From contig URYU01000044.1 of NCBI GenBank assembly GCA_900552155.1, positions 1 through 12,029 of the forward strand: 12,029 bases of DNA, in the 5' to 3' direction. Positions 7,915 to 12,029 of this stretch are shown in pieces. Below the pieces are notes generated by a model that was not told the DNA's origin, did not search any database, and saw only the letters and a program-made list of their open reading frames with translations. The translations under genes and the position numbers were made by a program. The stretch is from an uncultured Collinsella sp. (GTDB lineage: Bacteria; Actinomycetota; Coriobacteriia; Coriobacteriales; Coriobacteriaceae). The number at the start of each line of letters is the position of its first letter. Position 1 is the first letter of the stretch.

Positions 7915-8550
7915 TTATCCGCGCTGCGGACCCGCAGTAGCCACAAGCGGTTCAAGCCCCAGCTCGCGCGCGTAGTCTTCCTGCGTAAAAATCTCAACCA
8001 GTTCAAACGTATCCGTCGCATCATCAAACGCAAAGTGCAGCACCGAGCAGTTGCCCGGTACGCGATCGCGCTCATCAGCCGCCGCACCCTTCACGTGGTC
8101 CATGAACTCCTTGATGGCCGAGCCGTGGCTCACCGCGAGCACGCACTCGTGGTCCGGGCGACGCATAAGATCGGTCAACGTCGCCACCATGCGCTCGCGC
8201 ACCTGCATCTGGCCCTCGCCGCCAAACTGCCGATAGAAGTCGCGCCACGGGCGCTCGGGCATAAGCATCACGCGCTCGGCCTCAAAGTCGCCAAAGAACC
8301 ACTCACGCAGGCCGTCCAGGCGCTCGTACGCCAAGCCCGGCCACAAGTTGGCGATAGTCTGCTCGGTGCGATGAAGCGTAGAGGTGTAGGCATGATCGGG
8401 CTCAATGCCGCGCGCACGTAAAAACATGCCGGCGCGCGCCGCCTGGTCGCAACCCAACTGCGTAAGCGGCGAGTCACTCCACCCCTGAATGATACGCTTA
8501 AGGTTGAATATCGTCTGTCCATGACGGACCAGATACAGATCTTTATTCAT
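7915..8550 (-). CDS. Histidine phosphatase family protein (copy 1)
   Basis: A 211-aa member of the histidine phosphatase (phosphoglycerate mutase-like) superfamily. LYLVRHGQT carries the phospho-accepting His10 in the RHG motif. Arg61 (LHRTEQT), Glu83 (LREWFFGDFE) and His142 (AVSHGSA) complete the expected phosphate pocket. The shape is closer to small PhoE/CobC-type phosphatases than to true glycolytic mutase, and the substrate cannot be told. The ATG at 8550 is chosen because AAAGGA lies five bases upstream; the frame is open further but adds only unrelated residues. It is the downstream gene of a tandem pair, 17 nt after the stop of copy 2, and both share long identical stretches. Compared with copy 2 it has about 30 extra C-terminal residues. 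Confidence 0.88.
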   Translation of the reverse strand: MNKDLYLVRHGQTIFNLKRIIQGWSDSPLTQLGCDQAARAGMFLRARGIEPDHAYTSTLHRTEQTIANLWPGLAYERLDGLREWFFGDFEAERVMLMPERPWRDFYRQFGGEGQMQVRERMVATLTDLMRRPDHECVLAVSHGSAIKEFMDHVKGAAADERDRVPGNCSVLHFAFDDATDTFELVEIFTQEDYARELGLEPLVATAGPQRG

Positions 8551-8567
8551 AGGGGTCCTTTCGTTCG

Positions 8568-9110
8568 TTACCAACCCAAGAGCGAAAACGCCCCGTCGCA
8601 ATAGCCAAAATGAAGCACGGCACCGTTGTCGGGTAGCTCTCCCCCGCCAGTCACATACTCAAGAAACTCCTGGCAGGCTGAGCCGTGGGAAACCGCCAGC
8701 ACGCAGTCGTGCTGCGGCCGGGCCATAATACGGGACAGCGCCGCGACCATGCGCGACTGAAGCTGCACTTCCGACTCGCCGCCAAAGGCCACCGGATAAT
8801 CGCCCCAGGGCTGCGGCGGCATCTCGCGATTTGATGTGCCCTCCAGCGAGCCAAAATGCCACTCACGCAGGTCATCGACCAGCTCAATGGAACGGCCCTC
8901 GCCAACGATAAGCTCGGCCGTATGCCGCGCCCGGCCCAACGGCGAGGAATACACATGATCAAAGGCCACGCCACGCGCCGCAAACGCCGTACGCGCCGTC
9001 AGCGCCTGCTCGCGCCCGCGCGCCGTAAGCGGCGAATCGTGCCAGCCCTGCAAAATGCTCTGCACATTGAGCTCAGTCTGCCCATGCCGCACCAAATACA
9101 AATCTGCCAC
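8568..9110 (-). CDS. Histidine phosphatase family protein (copy 2)
   Basis: A 180-aa histidine phosphatase paralogous to its downstream neighbour. LYLVRHGQT has catalytic His9; Arg60 (PLGRARHT), Glu83 (LREWHFGSLE) and His142 (AVSHGSA) are in place. It shares QGW-x-DSPLT, ARG-x-x-x-DH-x-Y, MVA-x-L, VLAVSHGSA and VLHF with copy 1, so an ancestral duplication is likely. The start is a GTG (complement of 9108-9110) with AGGAGG four bases upstream. No in-frame ATG lies near the conserved LYLVRHG. The substrate is unknown. It is the first gene of a two-gene minus-strand unit whose leader contains the REP-like hairpin at 9126-9160. Confidence 0.88.
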   Translation of the reverse strand: MADLYLVRHGQTELNVQSILQGWHDSPLTARGREQALTARTAFAARGVAFDHVYSSPLGRARHTAELIVGEGRSIELVDDLREWHFGSLEGTSNREMPPQPWGDYPVAFGGESEVQLQSRMVAALSRIMARPQHDCVLAVSHGSACQEFLEYVTGGGELPDNGAVLHFGYCDGAFSLLGW

Positions 9111-9125
9111 ACGCCCTCCTCTCGC

Positions 9126-9160
9126 ACCACCGCAAAGGGGACAGGTACCTTTGTGGTGGT
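9126..9160. repeat. REP-like hairpin with GGGGACAGGTACC core
   Basis: ACCACCGCAAAGG (9126-9138) pairs with CCTTTGTGGTGGT (9148-9160), giving 13 positions with one G-T wobble around a 9-nt loop. The GGGGACAGGTACCTTTG core resembles intergenic REP-type repeats seen in many bacterial genomes. On the minus strand it lies just upstream of the ribosome site of phosphatase copy 2. On the plus strand it is followed by TTTA only, so it is a poor terminator. A separate 10-bp palindrome, CACCGCGGTG, lies at 9175-9184. Confidence 0.5.
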
Positions 9161-9192
9161 TTACCGCCGGATCACACCGCGGTGACGCTCAA

Positions 9193-9864
9193 CTACACCA
9201 GCACGTCGGCGAGCGAACGCTTGGGTACGTGGTGCACCTGTGCCTCGTCGCGCCAATAATTGATGGAGCCATCGGGGTTGGAATCGATCGCATCGATCAC
9301 CTGCGTTTCGGCCGGAACGCCAAACGCCATGATCAGCTTGAGCTCATACTTGTCGTTATCGAGCCCCATGGCATCGATCGCGTGGGGCGTAAAGGCCTTG
9401 AACATGCAGGCAGCCACCTCGGGCGTGGCGCTGCGGGCGGCGAGCATCATCGTCTGCGCGGCAATACCCGTGTCGACCTCGGTAATGGGAGCGGCGGGCT
9501 TGCCCGGAACGGCGCGCTCGGCCAGAATCGCGATGTAGCCGGTCGGGCGCTCGCCCTCGGCAGGACCCGGCCAATCCTTGAGCGCACCGGCCCATGCAAG
9601 CTCGTCAAACACGCGAGCGCAGTCCTCGGAACCGCTCACCACATGAAAACGAAGACGCTGAGCATTGGCACCACACGGAGCCAGGTGCGCCAGTTCCGCC
9701 AGCTCGAGCAAAAACTCGCGCGGCACGCGCATGGACTCGTCAAATCGGCGGCACGTGCGGGCGCGGCGGACCAGCGCGTCAAACGTGTCCAGGCCGAGCT
9801 TTTCGCAACCTTGCTTTGCCATCGATTCGACACTCGACGGTGCCTCGGGAACTGCTTCGTTCAT
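9193..9864 (-). CDS. Nitroreductase family protein (FMN-dependent)
   Basis: A 223-aa flavoprotein of the nitroreductase family, which reduces nitroaromatics, quinones or flavins with NAD(P)H. RRARTCRRFDES (33-44) matches the N-terminal FMN-phosphate segment and LAPCGANAQRLRFHVV (61-76) the second FMN loop. DTGIAAQTMMLAA (131-143) is the core helix. CMFKAF and LIMAFGVPAE (178-187) fit the rest of the fold, and the end HHVPKRSLADVL (211-222) resembles many anaerobe nitroreductases. The ATG at 9864 is chosen from the start of family-like sequence; the ribosome site is weak (GGGGG five bases upstream). The open frame extends upstream to 10032 but crosses the promoter. An iron-box-like palindrome overlaps the predicted -10, so iron-responsive control is possible. 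The true substrate is unknown. Confidence 0.85.
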   Translation of the reverse strand: MNEAVPEAPSSVESMAKQGCEKLGLDTFDALVRRARTCRRFDESMRVPREFLLELAELAHLAPCGANAQRLRFHVVSGSEDCARVFDELAWAGALKDWPGPAEGERPTGYIAILAERAVPGKPAAPITEVDTGIAAQTMMLAARSATPEVAACMFKAFTPHAIDAMGLDNDKYELKLIMAFGVPAETQVIDAIDSNPDGSINYWRDEAQVHHVPKRSLADVLV

Positions 9865-9892
9865 AGGGACCCCCAATACAAGCCAATTGTCC

Positions 9893-9911
9893 TTAGGAAA
9901 ATCTAACCTAA
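9893..9911 (-). promoter_or_regulatory. Candidate DtxR/IdeR-type operator
   Basis: Read on the minus strand, the 19 bases begin TTAGGTTAG and end CCTAA. They match 15 of 19 positions of the DtxR/IdeR consensus as I recall it (TTAGGTTAG-S-CTAACCTAA). The outer half-sites TTAGG and CCTAA are intact, and all mismatches are in positions 10-14. It overlaps the predicted -10 and start point of the nitroreductase promoter, a repressing position. Confidence 0.45.
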
Positions 9912-9929
9912 AACGTAGGCAATAACGAA
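9900..9929 (-). promoter_or_regulatory. Predicted promoter of the nitroreductase gene
   Basis: On the minus strand TTCGTT (9924-9929) and TAGATT (9900-9905) are separated by 18 bp. Both are moderate matches to -35 and -10. Initiation near 9893 would leave a leader of about 29 nt before the ATG at 9864. Confidence 0.35.
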
Positions 9930-10099
9930 CAGGGCTGCGATGTTCTACACCTGTTGAATAGAAAATCGCGACCTGGGGAACAACGGAAACAATTCGGGAC
10001 CTTTGGGTTACGTTTCGCCCTCCCCGACCCATACGCCAGAGCCTTTAGGCGATACTGGTTGTAACGATCAAGGCTTACGCCGCACGGAAAGGAGACATT

Positions 10100-10702
10100 A
10101 TGGGCATCTTTAAGAACGATGACCAAAAATCGAGCCAGTTTGGATTTGACGAGAAAAGCATGGCGGGCAAAGCCGTCAAGGCCGTACGCTGGATCTACGC
10201 CATCACGGGCGTCTTAGCGCTCATTGCTGGTATCGCACTGCTGTTTGCGCCCGCCAAGTCCCTCGTCTTCCTAACGACCGTCTTGGGCTTCTACTTTGTG
10301 ATCACGGCCGCGATCAGGCTGTTTACCGCTGTTTTCGAGCCACTGCTGCCCACCGGCTGGCGCGTGACGAGCATCATCTCCAACCTACTCATTATCTTGG
10401 GCGGCGTCATAATCCTGCGCAACCAGGCCTTCTCGACCGCGACGCTCACCACGATGGTGGTTATCGTGGCCGGCTTTGGCTGGATCGTCGAAGGTGTCAT
10501 GTCCATTCTGGAGTCCGAGCTTTCGTCCAACCGTGCCCTCGCCATCCTGAGCGGCGCGCTCTCCATCATCGCCGGCATGTTCGTGTTTATCTATCCGCTG
10601 TGGTCGGCCAAGATGCTCGTCATCTTTAGCGGCGCCGCACTGCTGGTGTTTGGCGTAACGCTGATTGTTCGCGCTATTCAATTTGGCAAACTGGTGCACT
10701 AG
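10100..10702 (+). CDS. HdeD-like (DUF308) six-span membrane protein
   Basis: A 200-aa integral membrane protein. After a charged N-terminal tail of about 29 residues there are six hydrophobic spans: about 30-50, 55-78, 90-106, 113-135, 145-165 and 170-191. They form three helix pairs with repeated glycine-rich patterns such as GVLALIAGIALLFAP and LSIIAGMFVFIYP. This matches the HdeD/DUF308 family, linked to acid resistance in enterobacteria and uncharacterised elsewhere. The start is well supported by AAAGGAG at 10088-10094, five bases before the ATG. The stop TAG directly abuts the ATG of the next gene, so translation of the two is probably coupled. I saw no convincing -35/-10 in the 9930-10087 region. 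Confidence 0.8.
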   Translation: MGIFKNDDQKSSQFGFDEKSMAGKAVKAVRWIYAITGVLALIAGIALLFAPAKSLVFLTTVLGFYFVITAAIRLFTAVFEPLLPTGWRVTSIISNLLIILGGVIILRNQAFSTATLTTMVVIVAGFGWIVEGVMSILESELSSNRALAILSGALSIIAGMFVFIYPLWSAKMLVIFSGAALLVFGVTLIVRAIQFGKLVH

Positions 10703-11185
10703 ATGCCGCGAACGCTCTTTATTGATGCAGACGCCTGCCCGGTCACGCGCGAGTCGATTGACTGCGCGCGGCGGGCGGGCGTTGCCGTCGTTATCGCCGG
10801 CAACAGCACACAGAACCTGGAACGCCACATTCGCCGCAACGATCCGCGCGACGTCGAGCATGCGCGACGCGGATTTTGGGTCACGACGCTCGATGTGAGC
10901 GTGGGCGCCGACAGCGCCGACTTTGCCATTGTCGAACGCCTGCAGGCGGGCGACGTAGTCGTGACGCAGGACATTGGCTTGGCGAGCATGGTGCTCGGGC
11001 GCGATGCCGCCGCCATCGGCGTGCGCGGGCGCGTCTACGATAAGGCGACCATCGACATGCAACTGTTTATTCGCCACGAGGAAAAGAAGGTGCGCCGCGC
11101 CGGCGGTCGCACTCGCGGTCCGGCGGCATTTACCAGCGAAGACCGGGCCCGCTTTAAGCGCAACCTCACCGAGCTGCTGCGCTAA
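10703..11185 (+). CDS. YaiI/YqxD family protein (UPF0178/DUF188)
   Basis: A 160-aa member of the YaiI/YqxD (DUF188) family, a PIN-like fold whose cellular role is not established. Diagnostic segments are present: FIDADACPV (6-14), GADSADFAIVERL (68-80), GDVVVTQDIGLASMVLGR (83-100), VRGRVY (107-112), and a C-terminal GPAAFTSEDRARFKRNL (139-155). The conserved aspartates at 8, 10, 70 and 90 are placed as in PIN-like metal sites. The length is close to the usual roughly 150 residues. The ATG begins at the base after the hdeD-like stop with no Shine-Dalgarno site of its own, so it is probably translated by reinitiation. A strong terminator follows three bases after the stop. Confidence 0.9.
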   Translation: MPRTLFIDADACPVTRESIDCARRAGVAVVIAGNSTQNLERHIRRNDPRDVEHARRGFWVTTLDVSVGADSADFAIVERLQAGDVVVTQDIGLASMVLGRDAAAIGVRGRVYDKATIDMQLFIRHEEKKVRRAGGRTRGPAAFTSEDRARFKRNLTELLR

Positions 11186-11187
11186 CC

Positions 11188-11233
11188 AAGGTAGATTTTC
11201 GGGACATGCCCGGAAATCTACCTTTTTGTTTTG
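11188..11233 (+). terminator. Intrinsic terminator after the YaiI gene
   Basis: AAGGTAGATTTTCGGG (11188-11203) pairs with CCCGGAAATCTACCTT (11209-11224), 16 positions including one wobble, around the loop ACATG. A T-rich tail (TTTTTGTTTTG) runs from the end of the stem. Confidence 0.88.
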
Positions 11234-11266
11234 CGCGGTGTGAGCGCTCGGAATCCATGGCTCAAC

Positions 11267-11342
11267 AAAAAACGGGCTTCAAAATGCCATGCGTCGCCGC
11301 ATTGCGCAGGCGCCGAGCATGGCTATTTGAAGCCCATTTTTT
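11267..11342. terminator. Large bidirectional terminator hairpin
   Basis: GGGCTTCAAA (11274-11283) pairs with TTTGAAGCCC (11326-11335). After a 3x3 internal loop, CCATGC (11287-11292) pairs with GCATGG (11317-11322). The apex holds a further CGCC/GGCG pairing. Six A (11267-11272) flank the left side and six T (11337-11342) the right, so each strand has a T-run after the stem. It best serves the minus-strand metal exporter, since the YaiI gene already has its own terminator. Confidence 0.8.
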
Positions 11343-11350
11343 AGGCCTAC

Positions 11351-12029
11351 TTAGAGGCCGAAGGCGGATAGGATAAGGCCCCAGCCGGCGCCGATGACGT
11401 ACATCATGACCAGGAACACGACGTTTTCGCGGGCGCTGCGGTTGGTGCGGAACAGCACCAGGTAGCCCACGCCGGCAGAAATGAGCGTGCCGGCGAGCAT
11501 CGGGGCCAGCTGCAGCGCGCCTTCCAGGTACAGTTGCGTGATGACGACGCTGGCCGAGCAGTTGGGAATCAGGCCGACAAGCGCCGAGCCCAGGACCGCA
11601 AGCGTCTCGTTGCCGCGCAGGAACTGCTCGATCGCCGACTCGCCAAAGGTCTCGAGCACGGCGACCAGAATCAGCGTCACCAGGAAAATGAATACCGACA
11701 CCTGCACGGTATGCGAGATCGCGCTGCGGATGATCGACACGATGGGCGCGCCCTCGTAGGAGTGGCTGAGGTCGTGGTGGCGCTCGTGCTCGTCCGCGTG
11801 ACCATGATCGTGGCTGTGGTCGTGCCCGTGCTCGTCCTCATCCTCGTCACAGCCGCAATGATCGCGTTCGCACAGCTCGTGGATGTGATCAGCACTTACG
11901 CCCGCCTCGGCCACTTCATCAATGATGTCGCCCCCGGTATGGTCGTCGTGCGCGCAGTTCACATGAGCCGGATTGGCAGCGGTCCCCAGCACGGTACGGC
12001 GAATCGCCGCATGCGCGCGGGCATTACGA
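11351..12029 (-). CDS. ArsP_2-type heavy-metal (arsenic/manganese) exporter, 3' part
   Basis: The frame is open from the right window edge to the TAA at 11351-11353, so the N-terminal part lies outside. A GTG at 11992 could be misread as a start, but the frame continues upstream to the edge (reading RNARAHAAIRRTVLG). An Asp/Glu/His-rich hydrophilic loop follows (around DEDEHGHDHSHDHGHADEHERHHD), typical of cytosolic metal-binding segments in transporters. After it come four hydrophobic spans, roughly VQVSVFIFLVTLILVAVL, LAVLGSALVGLIPNCSASVV, LAPMLAGTLISAGVGYLVLF and VVFLVMMYVIGAGWGLIL. GLIPNCSASV, LYLEGAL and AGVGYLVLFRTNRS resemble the putative 10-TM heavy-metal exporter family (PF11449), which databases also label arsenic efflux or putative manganese transporter. 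The metal cannot be decided here. The gene ends 8 bases before the large two-way terminator. Confidence 0.75.
   Translation of the reverse strand, partial: RNARAHAAIRRTVLGTAANPAHVNCAHDDHTGGDIIDEVAEAGVSADHIHELCERDHCGCDEDEDEHGHDHSHDHGHADEHERHHDLSHSYEGAPIVSIIRSAISHTVQVSVFIFLVTLILVAVLETFGESAIEQFLRGNETLAVLGSALVGLIPNCSASVVITQLYLEGALQLAPMLAGTLISAGVGYLVLFRTNRSARENVVFLVMMYVIGAGWGLILSAFGL

Noticed and set aside
9865..10032. Upstream extension of the nitroreductase frame
   Set aside because: It would pass through the predicted promoter and iron box, and the residues do not resemble the family's N-terminus.

Overview
The window looks like chromosomal DNA from a high-GC Gram-positive gut actinobacterium. 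A Collinsella-like member of the Coriobacteriia is my best guess. I infer this from strong G/C bias at third codon positions in most genes, Shine-Dalgarno sites of the AGGAGG type, the protein families present, and a candidate DtxR/IdeR-type iron box. The assignment comes from recognition, not from a search.

Layout. (1) 1-1788, plus: the 3' part of a large GIY-YIG nuclease / Schlafen-group-3 (DUF2075) helicase fusion that starts upstream of the window. It is visibly poorer in G+C than its neighbours and is probably an acquired defence-type gene. (2) 1931-4288, plus: serC and serA, the first two steps of serine biosynthesis, with an extended -10 promoter before serC and a strong terminator after serA. 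(3) 4361-4637: an AT-rich intergenic stretch built around two 40-nt arms in inverted orientation (37/40 matching), resembling a small non-autonomous element. (4) 4638-5687, minus: a solitary AbiEi-like protein with a DUF559/PD-(D/E)XK-like nuclease domain. (5) 5842-7785, plus: an M20 metallopeptidase followed by a short, eroded DUF1015-type protein, closed by a two-way terminator. (6) 7915-9110, minus: two tandem histidine phosphatases that look like a local duplication. (7) 9126-9160: a REP-like hairpin. (8) 9193-9864, minus: a nitroreductase whose promoter overlaps the iron-box candidate. (9) 10100-11185, plus: an HdeD-like membrane protein directly abutting a YaiI/YqxD protein, then a strong terminator. 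(10) A two-way terminator hairpin at 11267-11342, then the 3' part of a His-rich ArsP_2-type metal exporter on the minus strand (11351 to the right edge).

How the genes work together. serC and serA convert 3-phosphoglycerate to phosphoserine. The DUF1015-like gene may be a diverged relic of the DUF1015 gene that often accompanies serC-serA elsewhere. The rest are small housekeeping or accessory units of one or two genes. The clearest accessory candidates are the GIY-YIG/helicase gene, the 4384-4556 inverted repeat and the solitary nuclease-like gene. I saw no tRNA, rRNA, CRISPR array, integrase or intact transposase.
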